Assembly (NCBI GenBank): GCA_034640345.1
Contig: JAXRVH010000021.1
Location: forward strand, 1-64,000
DNA from: Drechslera avenae
Lineage: Eukaryota > Ascomycota > Dothideomycetes > Pleosporales > Pleosporaceae
Length of the DNA stretch: 64,000 bases
Direction: 5' to 3'
Part shown: positions 34,454 through 46,024 of the stretch, one piece after another
Layout: the number at the start of each line of letters is the position of its first letter
How positions within the stretch are numbered: position 1 is the first letter of the stretch
Position numbers and translations under genes: made by a program
The notes under the pieces: model-generated
The model's database searches: none
Told to the model about the DNA's origin: nothing
The model's input: only the letters and a program-made list of their open reading frames with translations

Positions 34454-35922
34454 ATGAGACTTCAGGCCGTTACCAACTCATTGGAGGGCCTGAGCCTGGG
34501 CTGTCCTCACCGTGTGCTTGTTGTCGGGTGCGCATATGGCGGCATATCTGCTGTTCTTAATCTCCTCGACTATGCACAGGGCAAGTCACGACAGAGCATC
34601 TACCCAGGTCCGGATTTTAAAGGCGCGCGAAGTCGGAGAGGGGTTGAAATCACTGTTATTGATGAGCGGGATGGTTACTGTGCGTCAGCCTACCCCCCAC
34701 TAGCCGAGGCCCAACATGCTCATTGCCACCCCCCACATGGGAGCCTCGTCTTGTGAGGTCCTTCACTAACGTTTGCTATCTTGCAGTCCACTCTGTTGGT
34801 GCGCCCCTCGCCCATGTTACGCCAAAGCACACAACCCACATGTGGAAGAGGTTCAGTCATCTGAATGAGCTCAGACAATCAAACCTCCACTTCCACCATG
34901 GAAGCGTGAAGGAAATCAACCCAGAAACAAAGGTCGCTGAATGGTGCGACCGCAATGGCAAGACACATCGACAAGCATATGACTACCTCATCATGGCCAC
35001 TGGCCTAAAGCGATGTTTCCCCGCCGTTCCCAAATCCGGAAGCTTTGAAGACTACCAAAAAGATGCTGGGGCGTTCATCGACAAGATCACTGGCGGTGAC
35101 CCCTTGAAATGCCAGGGAAGGAGAGTTGTAGTCGTTGGCGCTGGTGCCGTGGGCGTTGAGTTCGCTGCTGAGATTAAGAACTACTACCCGCAGATCGAGG
35201 TTACGCTGGTACACTCACGGAGCGAAGTCCTTTCCTCGGAGCCACTGCCCGCAGATGTCAAAGAACGCGTCAAGATACTGCTGCAGGAAGAGGGTGTAGA
35301 TCTTATTCTTGGTAGCAGGGCATCCACTACACATCTGCCCAACGGCCAATTCACCGTCACACTACCAAACGACGGCACCATCACAGCAGACTTTGTCATC
35401 GACTTTACGAAGAAAGGCACACCGACTACCGACGTCCTGCCTACGGAGTGCTTGAACGAAGACCGGGAGATCATGGTTCACCAATCTCTCATGTTCAAAG
35501 ACACCATTGCAAATGCGTCTTCTCACTTTGGTGTTGGTGACGTGATTGCCTGGTCTGGCATCAAACGCGCAGGCAGCGCGACTGTCATGGGCCAGACTGC
35601 TGCTCAGAATATCTATTCTGCCATCTTAAACTCGGAGCTTCCTCCTTCATCGGAGCGATACGCCACCGCAGAGCTACCTGCGTGGGATGCCGTCATTGGT
35701 CTAGCAGTTGGAAAACAATGTTTGACGTACGAACCGAAGACGGGCATCAAGTATGGTGTAGAGGTTATGAAGACGTACTTTGGTGATGATCTGTCCTGGA
35801 CCAGTAGTCTGAAATATCTGGGCTTGACAGATGTGGTGGAGAGGGCGGATAGTCCCGTGGAGGATATCAAAGCGACCAAGATGACCGAGGTTGGAATTAA
35901 GCCAGTTAGTGCAGAAGCGTAG
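34454..35922 (+). CDS. AIF/AMID-like FAD-dependent oxidoreductase
   Basis: Pyridine-nucleotide-disulfide-type flavoprotein related to apoptosis-inducing-factor homologues (AMID/Aif1, FSP1-like). Exons are 34454-34679 and 34787-35922 with a 107-bp intron that restores DGYFHSVGAP; 453 residues. The N-terminal FAD dinucleotide fold reads RVLVVGCAYGGIS, slightly unusual because a cysteine and alanine replace the common glycines. The second, NAD(P)-binding fold VVVVGAGAVGVEFAAEI is perfect, and the late FAD motif is seen in HFGVGDVIAW. The proteins of this group transfer electrons from NAD(P)H to quinones or oxygen. No clear targeting peptide or membrane anchor is visible. The role here is unknown; the gene sits alone downstream of the permease. 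Confidence 0.87.
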
Positions 35923-37112
35923 GTGTTTTCGGAGAAGAATCTACTGGAGCTTTTAGCAAGTTGAAGTCCTGGAGCAATGAAATGCCTGCCATCAAGCCAC
36001 AGACGTATACTCGCCGCACTGTCCTGAACGCTGCGATGGAACCTTGGACTAAGTTTCGATGTGATGGTTGCAGTGTAGGCACGCGAGTGGATAGGTACGT
36101 GATAATTGGAAAGCAGATTGGTTGAGACGCAAAGTTCATGGGGAGCCGTGCAACATCCGTTCATCGACAGAGAGGTCGTTGGCAAGGATAAGCAGCGATT
36201 CTCATGCTGGGGAAGGGCCGTGTTTGCGGGGGATGAACACTGCCAATACCACAAATAGCAGGGTGGAGCGCGCTAAACTTCATCCCGAGGCCGTTTTCTG
36301 CACGTGGTCGCTGACGTGCATCCGCATCTGCATCTGCATCTGCATCATGCGCATCTTCACATAGCTTGACCTCGTCGTGTCACACCTTCATCTCGTTTCC
36401 ACCATCCTCGAACCAGCTCCGGTACAGGAAGCTTGCTGCCAGCTGATGCTAAGGTATCGGGTCGTCGTGTCTTCTGATAGCCCATGTTTACCGCGACCTT
36501 GTATCCCGTTTCCAATCTCCGCACAGCCCGGTGGTCCGGAAAAGGGGCCACTGTGGCTAGTTACGTGTTGCCAACTACCCCCCCTAGACCGTCGTCGTAA
36601 TGTACGGCTGTTGCGCCGTGGTGTGTACGATGAAGAGTTCAGCTCTTCGCATGGCTCGGGCGGGCATGGCAGATCCTGCTGCATACTACTAGGTTTGCAT
36701 CGCATGCGCATTCTCCGTGTACAGGCGGCCGAGCACGACAACTGCGCCCGTTGGACCCGCTTACCAAGTACATTCCGAAATGCTCCAAGGCGTTCTGGAA
36801 GCGGCAGCTAGCTCATTTCCGCAGATTTTGGATGTGGTCACCTGGTCGCATGCTGGCCGATGCGCAAAGGGAGGGAACACAGCTAGGCTCCGAAATAACT
36901 GGCATCGCATCCCGAGGCCCCCAGTCATGCTGCCATCTCTTACGCTTTGTCCTGCCCTCCTCTGGTGCGCGCATGCTTTGTTGTAACCACAATACCTCTT
37001 AATCGTAATCGCGCATTCATCATCTACCATATCAGCCTAGGGTATCCTCGATCCAAGCCCTACCACCCCAGTCTCTCTCTCACATACCTATACATACATA
37101 CACATACACACC
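35923..37112. other. Intergenic region
   Basis: No supported gene. A GCATCT hexamer repeat lies at about 36318-36347. Overlapping open frames at 36377-36811 and 36388-36741 are on opposite strands and look like composition artefacts. Confidence 0.45.
36318..36347. repeat. (GCATCT)n microsatellite
   Basis: Four to five near-perfect hexamer units, gcatccgcatctgcatctgc and onward. Confidence 0.7.
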
Positions 37113-38084
37113 ATGTTCCCCAGCGTAAAGGACCGAGCGCGACAGCTCTTTGGGGAAGCGGCTTTCCCCGCAGATGCGCCTACGCCTCCTCCAGTTGCGA
37201 CTGGAAGAAGAGGCGCGCCACCAAAAGCAGTCGCAGCCGCATCATCGAAGCCAAGTCCAGAGCCGAAGACACCTGCGAAAACTCCAAGGACGAGAAATGC
37301 GCCACCTCCAGTTGAAGAGCCGCCAAAGCCCATAGGCGCGTGGCCAAGTCCTCTCGAGCAGTTTAGGGCGAGGAGAGCACAGCCAGAGATAAGCCCGCCG
37401 CCATCGCCATCCAAACCAACAACGTCAAGAACAACTTCCAAATCCGCTGCGCCGGTAAAAACCGCATCGTCCGCGCCCCCAAAGGCTGAAAAGTCTTCCA
37501 AGACGGACAAGTCCGACAAGTCCTCCAGAACAGAGAAGGCTGAAAAGTCATCCTCATCGAAAAAGACAAGTTCGCGACCAAAGTCGCCACCAACTCCAAA
37601 AGCAGCTGCCCCCCCAAAGAAGGCACCGGAGCCCAAGGCTGCGCCACTGAAGAAGAAATCCGAGCCGAAACCAGCTCCCAAACCTGCTCCCGAGCCGAAA
37701 AAGCAGTCACGCCCCAAGCCCGAGACTCGCACCTCGTTGCGCCCGAAGATGGAGCGTAGCTCCTCCAGCTCCTCCCTCGAAGACGACGAGTATAGCGATA
37801 TGCGCACTGCCTGTCTTCGCGAAGTCTCCAAGGTCACAGGCCTCAAGGGCAAGAACCTGGCGATATCGCTGCGGCAACGGTCTTCGGGTGAATGGTATGC
37901 GGCACTGAAAGACGTGAGCGCGGACAAATACCTGAAGATGTGGATGAATCGCGACAAGACATTTGAGACGCAGGAAGAGGCGCTCGAAGCGTACTTGGTC
38001 TTTGCAAAGAAGATGAACACAGATACAAAGCTGTTTGGGCCCATGAGCCCCAAAATCGGTAAGAGCAAAGGGGGCTTCTTCTGA
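37113..38084 (+). CDS. Lys/Pro/Ser-rich basic protein of unknown function
   Basis: Intronless 323-residue protein. Residues 20-220 are low-complexity and very basic, built of K, P, A and S with repeats such as KSSKTDKSDKSSRTEKAEKSS and PEPKAAPLKKKSEPKPAPKP, similar in composition to linker histones. The last 90 residues form an ordered-looking acidic/basic domain (DMRTACLREVSKVTGLKGKN, then SGEWYAALKDVSADKYLKMW and EEALEAYLVFAKKM). I do not recognise that domain. The ATG at 37113 stands in ACACCATGTT after a CATACA-rich leader. A long antisense frame covers the same region but reads as a mirror of the biased codons. It may be a nucleic-acid or microtubule-binding protein, but that is a guess from charge only. 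Confidence 0.68.
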   Translation: MFPSVKDRARQLFGEAAFPADAPTPPPVATGRRGAPPKAVAAASSKPSPEPKTPAKTPRTRNAPPPVEEPPKPIGAWPSPLEQFRARRAQPEISPPPSPSKPTTSRTTSKSAAPVKTASSAPPKAEKSSKTDKSDKSSRTEKAEKSSSSKKTSSRPKSPPTPKAAAPPKKAPEPKAAPLKKKSEPKPAPKPAPEPKKQSRPKPETRTSLRPKMERSSSSSSLEDDEYSDMRTACLREVSKVTGLKGKNLAISLRQRSSGEWYAALKDVSADKYLKMWMNRDKTFETQEEALEAYLVFAKKMNTDTKLFGPMSPKIGKSKGGFF

Positions 38085-39417
38085 AATACCTCGCTCCTCT
38101 CTTTTGACGAACCCGACATGTGCCCACGAGAGCACGTCATTGTAATATATGTAACACCATTGGATCCGGAACCATTACCTAGCGCGGCGTTTAGCATCCA
38201 TGCTCTTGCACTCACTCGATTCTGTTGTAAATTATGTACGATATGTAAGATGGGGTGTACTTTTGATTTTGCCAATGGCATTAGGAGGGACTTGGATGAT
38301 CTTGCGAGGCAAACACTTCGGCCGGCTCGCTATATACCCCACTCAAGACCTTCTTCTCCTCCACGACATGGCTCGTTCGTAGATCGAACGCCTAGATGCC
38401 ATCTATATAGTTATAATTTATAATACGTCATGCACACGAAAGCTTAAAGATAGCTCGCATCATGTTCGAGACTCTGTAACGCTGTGTTTGGTCACGCCCA
38501 GGGATCGAAATTCATTCGTGTCCTCGTCTTCACGTCCTCGAGCACACCAAAGGCAAGAACAGCGTGTGTACTCTAGAACAAGGAGGAATTCTATACCTTA
38601 CTTTTTTTTTAGAAGACACGCGTATTACATTTGAGATTCCAATTGTCTCTTTCATCGGCGGATAGAACAACACAGCCGTTTGTTTTCCTGATGACTAGTG
38701 CTGATGACGGTCTGTTCCATTTCGGTATGGTGAACAAGATTTCGGATGTAGCACAAGCCGTGTTTAGGGCAATGTTCTTGCGCCTCCAGCTCCACACGGC
38801 TACCGCAGCCCCTTTTGTGCTCGTCATCGAATATTTTCTCCAAGTTCAGAATCGACAGTCACAAGGTATAGACTTGCAAAACTTTCGCGCATGAATTTAA
38901 AAGGCACTTTCCGTATAAGACAAGTGGTATTGACGGCGAGAAATCCGGTAAACTTCATACAAATGATACATGTCGGAAGATTTCTACCCCTAAAGCTAAG
39001 GTGCACCTTCGGTCAAAAGCCAGATCATCAACGGATCCAGCTGAATCATTGGAAACCTTGTTGTCGATCGTCCAGATGCGTAAGAGTGGCTTTTCGCTAA
39101 CTTCGGCTTCAATGTGGGACCAGGAATTGAATCAGAGGAAATCAATAGGCCATGTTCCTGTTAGCGTAGAGAAAAGCAATCACGGTGTAAATTCCCACAT
39201 ATGAGGCATGGAGGCTTATAGCCTATCAAGTTCCTGAATCTCAGCAGAATTGCTTTAGGAAATGCCTAGAGACCGGAATGTACGGGACCGCTATGTTGTA
39301 CACGCTAATTTAGCGTATGGTTTCTGTCCAATACAGGGACCCAACTTTACATATAAGCAGACCATCTCCAATTGCAGTTTGACGATTGCCCCAGAAACGA
39401 ACCAGATATCATATCCG
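38085..39417. other. Intergenic region
   Basis: No gene is supported. Several small frames near 38609-38894 overlap on both strands and start at non-ATG codons. A short T-run stands at 38604-38611. Confidence 0.45.
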
Positions 39418-40534
39418 ATGGCACGATTCCTTTCCACACTCCTTGTTGCTGCTGCGAGCCTTGTTGCTGGACAGGCTGCAACATGCCTAAATGAAGTCGC
39501 CATATACAACCAACAGGATCGAACAATGACTGCCTCGATGAGTGTGTATTATTTATCCCCAAGGATATAATATACATGACTAACCCGATATCTAGGCTGG
39601 TTTATTGTTCCTGTTCCAAAGCAAGACGTCATGAAAGCTGTGCAGGAGTCTTTACCGAGACTCGTAACTCTACAAGGTCTGAAACTGTTGCCGCTTCCTA
39701 CGGACTTGAAATTCCCTGCAGATATGCATCCCGTCATTGTATCTGCTGGATTGGATGGCGATATTCGACAAGGCGGTCTCCAGCTAGCTACAGGGTTGAT
39801 GATGGCCGGCTCCATGATACCATATGTTGGCATCGGCACTTCCGATACGCCACTCAACGTGCCTCTTGTATCATATCTCGCAGGTGTGGACGAAGTGACC
39901 CAGGGTTATGTATTTGGTCTCATTCCCTCGTTGGTCGGTAAGTGCAGCAATTCTTCCGCCCATGTTTGCTGGCTTTGACTAACGTGTTCATTCAGCAACG
40001 ATAGGTGGACTTCTCACACGGATTGGAGCTTTTATCCCGCTAAATGCACCTTTCCAGTCGTACAGTGATGGATCCTTAGGCATCAATTCCAAATGGGCGC
40101 AAGCACCCAATCCTGCCACCGGTCCAGGGCTATACTCTGAAGCTATCGATCTCAAGTTCGTCAGTGAGCCCAATCAGGCATCACCCAGATACTCCCTCGA
40201 TACGTGGAAGCGTCTACTTAATCAGCCTCTGATACTCGGTAACCTTGGTGGCATCCTCAGCCCCAGGTGTCAACGCAACACGCTCTTCTTTACCAACAGC
40301 ACTGCACAACCAACATTCCGATCGGGGAATGTGACACTTGGGCCTTCGGCTGGGGCCGACGTTTTCAGTGCCACTCTTCAGAAAGCTAGTCCAGATGGAT
40401 CAGGTTTCTACAAGTCTGTATATGGCTTGTCGGCCTGCGCACAGACGGTAGGTTATGGTAACTCAGTTGTGCCAATTGGAGAGGAGTGCGAGAAGGCTGC
40501 AGCAGCAGTTGCAAACACGCCTGGGGCCTTGTAA
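39418..40534 (+). CDS. Secreted protein of unknown family
   Basis: Exons are 39418-39541, 39596-39937 and 39996-40534; introns are 54 and 58 bp; 334 residues. A clear signal peptide (MARFLSTLLVAAASLVAG) predicts secretion. The mature protein starts QAATCLNEV and continues with a core containing SWFIVPVPKQDV, LPADLKF-like LPTDLKFPADMHP, VSAGLDGDIRQGG and VPLVSYLAGVDEV. A second half follows with NQPLILGNLGGILSPRCQRN, several N-glycosylation sequons (NST, NVT) and cysteines at the C-terminus. The first half is weakly reminiscent of acetoacetate decarboxylase-fold proteins, but I would not assign an activity. An MFS transporter follows on the same strand 600 bases away, so a functional pair is possible but unproven. 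Confidence 0.72.
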
Positions 40535-41128
40535 GGTACGTAGGGCTTGGGGTGTTGCATCGCCATCAGCGGCTGTGTGTTTGACATCTACTGTGTTTTC
40601 GCTTTTCCAAATCTTGTTACGTCATGGTGTCGGTTGGTCATGAATATTTTTCTCCAATGTACAACAACTCCCTTTTTCGTACAGGCGTAACATTTACTGC
40701 GCTCGTACGAGACATGGGTGGCCTATCTGTTGCCCGGAGAATTTTCCGTGTAGCACATGGAAATAACGACGGGGATATGGCCAGGTGCTGAGCAATGAAA
40801 GAACTACGCCAGTCTAGGTTAGCTTGGCAGATTGACAAGCAACATCTACGTCACACTGACCGGAGAAGTAGAATAGCCAACGCTGGGTGGGTCCTGTAGA
40901 ATCTAGATATGTTCAATGATGTCGCAGTATTCTTTTCTTGCGTTGTTAGGGCCGTCCATTGTAGAGTTGCCGTGGACATCTGCTGCGTGTCAACACAACG
41001 CAATTCAGAGAAATAAATAACCTCGAACACTCCAGCCGAACACGTACTCTGCGGACGAGAGAGGATACAATATAACGGATATAATACTACTTGTAGCCCT
41101 ACGCAAAAGTCCAACGCTATCGAGACCA
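40535..41128. other. Intergenic region
   Basis: Space between the secreted protein and the MFS transporter. No gene or repeat seen. Confidence 0.4.
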
Positions 41129-42928
41129 ATGGCGTTCGAAGACGAGAAATCGGAAGATGAGATGGTCTCGACACAACAACCATTGCACATGGACATCGAC
41201 CTAGAGAACTGCAGGCAGCCCAGGTCGATGCAAAGGGACACATCAATCACAGAAACATCCTCAAGCGATTATGATGAAGAAGGGAATGACAACAACCACG
41301 ATGGGCACCGCCCATCGAAAAAAGAACTACACGACAGCATCTCGCGATCACAGAGTAGGCGCAGTCAGCCACGCGACCGAGCAGCCACAGCCACAGCCAG
41401 TGGAATGAACCAACCATTAAGTCGGACAATATCTAGACGCGACACTGTACTCTCTCGTATACGCACCCGGCCGAATATCGCCCCTTTCTCCCATCCTCTG
41501 GCACATCAAGCAACAACGTCCGATGTGCTCGTCGACTTTGATGGCGATGATGATCCATACAGACCCATGAACTGGCCCACGAAGAAGAAGATCAACACCA
41601 CACTCATGTACGGTTTGACCACGATGAGTGCTACCTGGGCTTCTTCTGCATATTCTGCTGGTACACGCCAGGTAGCTGTGGAGTTTAATGTCGGTAATCA
41701 AGTCGCCGTCTTGGGAACAACGCTCTTCCTCTTCGGCTTTGGTCTTGGCCCGTTACTGTGGGCGCCGCTGTCTGAGGTGTACGGGCGACGCGTCGCTGTC
41801 TTGACGCCCATGTTCGTTGCTATTTGCTTCAGCTTTGGAAGCGCAGTGGCAAAGGATTTCCAGACGCTTATGATCACACGCTTCTTCGGGGCCTTCTTCG
41901 CTAGCGCGCCGGTTACAAATACCGGGGGTGTACTAGGAGACCTGTACAGTCCGGCATGGCGCGCTATGGCAATGGCTGGTTACGCCATGGCAGTCGTTGG
42001 CGGGCCATGTCTGGGCCCTATCGTTTCTGCCACCTTTGTTGCAGATCCATCTCTAGGCTGGCGTTGGACCGAATATTTCACTGGCATCCTCCAAGCGTCC
42101 ATCCTTTTGGTCGACCTCATCTTCATCGACGAGTCCTACCCGCCAAAGCTACTCATCTACAAAGCACGCCGCTTACGCCATGAGACTGGCAACTGGGCGC
42201 TTCATACCAAGTTTGAGGAATGGGATGTGAGCATCAAAGAACTGTCAAAGAAGTTCCTCATTCGACCGATCCAGCTCCTCATGACGCCCATCTGTTTCCT
42301 GATGGCCATGTATGCCAGCTTTTGTTATGGACTGCTTTACATGCAGCTTGGAGGCTTGCCAATCATCTTTGGAGAGCTGAGGGGATGGCCTGCTGTAAGC
42401 GCTACACTGCCTTTCCTGGGCATCTTGGTTGGAGCCATCATAGGCTGCAGCATCAACGCATACAACCAAATCCTCTATAACAAAGTCTACCATGCGGCCG
42501 GCGACCGTGCTGTGCCCGAAGCACGTCTACCGCCCATGATGCTCGGTTCCGTACTCTTTTCCGTTGGTCAATTTATCATGGGTTGGACTGCTGGCCCAGA
42601 GTACCCCTGGATTGCCCCTGTGATCGGCTTGGTGTTGATGGGTACGGGCTTCTTCACAATCTTTCAGGCTGCGCTGAACTATCTTGTTGACACCTTCACC
42701 ATGTATGCTGCGAGCGCAGTGGCGGCAAACACTTTTCTTAGAAGCGCTTTTGCCGGTGCGTTTCCGTTGGTGGTCACGCCAATGTACCACAATATTGGGG
42801 TTGGGCCTGCGGCCAGTATTACGGGAGGCTTTGCGGCATTGCTGATTCCCGTGCCTTTTGTGTTTTACATTTTCGGAAAGAGAATCAGGCGGGCGAGTAA
42901 GTGGAGTCGTCAGAGTGTGTTTGATTGA
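41129..42928 (+). CDS. MFS drug/polyamine exporter (DHA1 type)
   Basis: Intronless 599-residue proton antiporter of the major facilitator superfamily, 12-TM DHA1 group that includes Flr1, Tpo1 and related fungal multidrug exporters. An acidic and serine-rich tail of about 145 residues precedes the first helix. The family start DPYRPMNWPTKKK is clear, followed by TM1. Motif A is seen as GPLLWAPLSEVYGRRVAV between TM2 and TM3, RFFGAFFASAPVTNTGGVLGDL in TM4, and the antiporter motif C region GYAMAVVGGPCLGP in TM5. A central cytosolic loop (YKARRLRHETGNW) separates the halves. Localisation is expected at the plasma membrane and the substrate is unknown. The next gene upstream on the same strand is a secreted protein. 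Confidence 0.92.
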   Translation: MAFEDEKSEDEMVSTQQPLHMDIDLENCRQPRSMQRDTSITETSSSDYDEEGNDNNHDGHRPSKKELHDSISRSQSRRSQPRDRAATATASGMNQPLSRTISRRDTVLSRIRTRPNIAPFSHPLAHQATTSDVLVDFDGDDDPYRPMNWPTKKKINTTLMYGLTTMSATWASSAYSAGTRQVAVEFNVGNQVAVLGTTLFLFGFGLGPLLWAPLSEVYGRRVAVLTPMFVAICFSFGSAVAKDFQTLMITRFFGAFFASAPVTNTGGVLGDLYSPAWRAMAMAGYAMAVVGGPCLGPIVSATFVADPSLGWRWTEYFTGILQASILLVDLIFIDESYPPKLLIYKARRLRHETGNWALHTKFEEWDVSIKELSKKFLIRPIQLLMTPICFLMAMYASFCYGLLYMQLGGLPIIFGELRGWPAVSATLPFLGILVGAIIGCSINAYNQILYNKVYHAAGDRAVPEARLPPMMLGSVLFSVGQFIMGWTAGPEYPWIAPVIGLVLMGTGFFTIFQAALNYLVDTFTMYAASAVAANTFLRSAFAGAFPLVVTPMYHNIGVGPAASITGGFAALLIPVPFVFYIFGKRIRRASKWSRQSVFD

Positions 42929-44959
42929 TGTGCAGGCATTCGTAACAGTATATTTTCCATTTTCTCTCTCAGCGTATCCATATTATCCAGTAAGGAGGCC
43001 CAGTTTTGAAAATATGCCATCACTGCAAAGCAACGTTATAGGCCCTGCTCTCCTACATAGATCAAATCTTATTTCTATTTCGAACTAGCACTCATCGACG
43101 TTTTCTAAGACCCTGCCATTCTCTCTGATTATCGTTACTGTGATATCCCTCCTTGATGTGTACTTCGAGCTTGTTCGGTGACACGAAAGGAACATATTTA
43201 GGGATTCTTGATTTGTCACCATCGCTCTCGTATCTCCTATAGTTCAGTTCACTCTAGTCGATCGATTCAATCGACTCTTTAGGATACATGGTAGAATTGA
43301 CCATCATAAAGACCTCACAAAGTACACCGTGTTCCATATGAACCCCAGAAGTGCTCTGCGAAGGGGCTTGGAGCGGACACAGCTATCAACGTGGATCTTC
43401 CCTATCCTCGCCAAAGTTTTGAACTTGAGAATTTAATCTGTGCTACTCAACATGGTGGCCTTTATCTGTGTCTGATTCAAGTAAAACTAAAGACTGTCGT
43501 CTACGAATTCGCTTACAGAGTCTAGCGTTCGGAGCATATCCCCTTGATTACTTCAAACTTGCGGGGCAACAGTAGTTTGGGCTGATCAGCAGTCGGATCC
43601 TTGCTCTAATGTAGAATGAAATACATCGAGTTGGTAGGATTAAAAGAATATTCACAGCTACCGCCGATCAAAACACAACGAGACAAGTAAGGGCAGAGAC
43701 ATGCAAGGAAGGCGGAAATTTACCACAATCAAGGCCAGCACATGTACTCTAGCAGATTTTCATAAAGAGACTCATGATAGTGAATGTATGCGCCGATCGA
43801 ATGCTGTTGTTAGTATCGTTCCACAGCACACATACCCCTTATACTAGAGCTCAGAAAGCTGAGCGGTGCCTTGATGTTCACAAAGTTCAGCAAATGACGC
43901 TGAAGCTCCGGGAGCAACCTGTGGAGGATTCGACGTACTTGTCGAGGATCCGGAAAGCCGTGCGTTGTTGTTATTGTTCGGCCAAATTGGAGTCGGCCAT
44001 AGTTGATTTGATTTGTGAGTACCGCAGAGGCGGCCGGAGATGCTGATATCTCCAGCTGGAGGTTGCAGCGATTGTTCATTGGGAAGCTAGAGGGGAACTG
44101 GGTGTTGAATGCTGTACTAACAAGGCAATAGTCATTCGTGCTAGCTCATGTATACGTGGCAGCGAACAAATAGGCCTCACACTACCAGTCGTAAGCAGGG
44201 TAGTGAGGGAATTAGTGTTGGAAGTTTTTTAGGGATATATACAACCATGAAGTCACAGGGTTCAGGTTTGCATCCCACCCATTATAATTTCCATGTTCAT
44301 GACCCATTTTAAATCTTGTGGCCAACCAAAGCAAAACCATATCGATTCAAGCCATGTAACTCAACGATGCAATGCATGATAGTACCGCCAAGTGTAGTTT
44401 TACTGTAAAGTCGGGACTTGCACCACTTTCCCTTTACAGCCAAGTCTGACTGTTCAAGGCCAACTTTGCTAGAAGCCGATTCAGACAAGCAGATTTTTTA
44501 CAATATGAACGAAATACTCGCAGTGAGTGAGTCCATAGCTGTTGGAGACAATCAATTGCTGAAGAGATGAACTGAATGTTCTTCAACGAAAGCAGAGAGG
44601 CTGCGTTATCCAAGCATGTTCTGAGCTTCTCCTCGTTACTTGCGACACTGATTCCTTGATATGTGGTATGCCAGCCATACTACCACGGTTAATATCTAAT
44701 GTCAGTAGCTACTTGTGTGGTGTGTCCCTCTAGGCTTGAAGGGTTCTGAAGATTGGAAATTCATGATGATCTTGTGTTTCGGAAGGAGTTGAATCCAAAA
44801 GAGGACATTAGAAACCTGCAACGTATTAGGAGTATTTGTGTTTCTGATCCTGGTTTATGTGCTTCCGCTGTCGCCAAACATTCAAAGGATGCGCTTTCTT
44901 CCCATGCTTGGTATGTTACTCTTCATCACCATCCATCAACCACAACCCATGAATTAATT
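42929..44959. other. Long intergenic region
   Basis: Two kilobases, somewhat AT-rich, with only short frames. The antiparallel frames at 43774-44079 have no recognisable domain. No repeat array or RNA gene was seen. The region could contain decayed repeats. Confidence 0.45.
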
Positions 44960-46024
44960 CTATACCTGAAACGCCACACCATCCTTCTTAACCACAGCCT
45001 TGCCTCCACTCGCAAAACCCGTCCCCTCACTCTTAATCTCCACCAGTCCTGGCTTCGGCGCCCTCTCCTTGTCCTTTTTCTTTTTCCCCTCTGGCACTGT
45101 TGTAAGATCCGCATCGCAGACATAACAATGTATCGTCTCGGGTTCCGGACCGTGCTCATGTGCATCACGGTGATGTCGATACTCGGGCTTGAGAAACTTG
45201 TCGACGCAAGGCTTGCATAGAACATGACCGCAAGGGATGGCGAACATGGCTTTTGAGCTGTTTGATAGCGATTTCTGGCAAGCAGGACAAGTGCGGATTG
45301 TGTCGCCGGTCTCTTGTGATTTTTCCTCGTGGAAATTGATGCTGGTTAGGCCTTTGAGGGATAAGCTATGAGGGTGGTCTGGAGCGCTGCATGGGCAAAC
45401 GGGCGTTTGTTTTGCCTTTTCGGCGTTCTTGTGGTGTTGGTCTGGTGTTTCGCCCGGTACCCAGAAACTTGGTAAATGGCCTTTTGCTGCTTTGCGCTCT
45501 TGGTCCAATGTGCGTTTTGCCTTGTTTCTTTCTTCGGTTGCTATGCGCTTGAGTTCCTCCTCGTCAATCTCGAATTTGCGTTTGGTGCCTCTGCCCTCTC
45601 CGGCTTTGGCATCCTGATCCTCTTCCACCATGATCTTGCCACCCTGCCTCCCTACAACTCTTGCTGACGCGCCAGCTTTGACCGAGAGTCCCATCTGCAC
45701 AGCCTCGAACTCCTCTACCGCTCGAAGTCGTGCGTCCTCGTCTTCACGTGACTTTTGGTCTTCGTCTTCCAGTTTTTGCCGTTCGTTTACTTTTTCCAGC
45801 CGCTTCATCTCTTTCCGTTGAGCCAAGAGGTTCGTCATGGCGCACTCGCGGCAGAACAGATCGCCTGATGGACAGCATACCGGGTCTACTGATGGTAGAA
45901 GACATAGCTGGCAGGAGCCAAAGGGAAGGAAGGAATCACGGGTGAGACGGGTTGCTTGTGAACCCCATCTGTCTTTGAGCGCATTTCGCTCGTACGAGGT
46001 GAAGATTGTCTTTGGAGGCGGCAT
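44960..46024 (-). CDS. NOSIP-like RING/U-box protein
   Basis: Intronless 354-residue protein of the nitric-oxide-synthase-interacting-protein family, nuclear E3 ubiquitin ligases conserved from fungi to man. The N-terminal family box FTSYERNALKDRWGSQATRL is followed by the first half of the split RING (CQLCLLPSVDPVCCPSGDLFCRECAM). A long charged coiled-coil follows (about residues 68-190), and then the second RING (CPACQKSLSN, PCGHVLCKPCVDKF, CYVCDADL). The C-terminus is basic with EGTGFASGGKAVVKK, typical for the family. The start is the only sensible ATG, at 46024. It shares a 387-bp divergent promoter with tafazzin. Fungal members are often labelled only RING finger protein; a splicing or ubiquitin role is inferred from the family. 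Confidence 0.88.
   Translation of the reverse strand: MPPPKTIFTSYERNALKDRWGSQATRLTRDSFLPFGSCQLCLLPSVDPVCCPSGDLFCRECAMTNLLAQRKEMKRLEKVNERQKLEDEDQKSREDEDARLRAVEEFEAVQMGLSVKAGASARVVGRQGGKIMVEEDQDAKAGEGRGTKRKFEIDEEELKRIATEERNKAKRTLDQERKAAKGHLPSFWVPGETPDQHHKNAEKAKQTPVCPCSAPDHPHSLSLKGLTSINFHEEKSQETGDTIRTCPACQKSLSNSSKAMFAIPCGHVLCKPCVDKFLKPEYRHHRDAHEHGPEPETIHCYVCDADLTTVPEGKKKKDKERAPKPGLVEIKSEGTGFASGGKAVVKKDGVAFQV

Noticed and set aside
29220..36000. Biosynthetic gene cluster made of receptor, permease and FAD enzyme
   Set aside because: No polyketide synthase, peptide synthetase, terpene cyclase, tailoring set or regulator; each gene is a common single function.
37088..38281. 397-codon open frame on the minus strand
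   Set aside because: It mirrors the lysine/proline/serine-rich plus-strand gene; its glycine/valine/phenylalanine/leucine composition is the antisense of those codons, and it has no domain or suitable start.
43774..44079. Antiparallel open frames as a small gene
   Set aside because: No domain, signal peptide or splice logic, and both strands are equally open.
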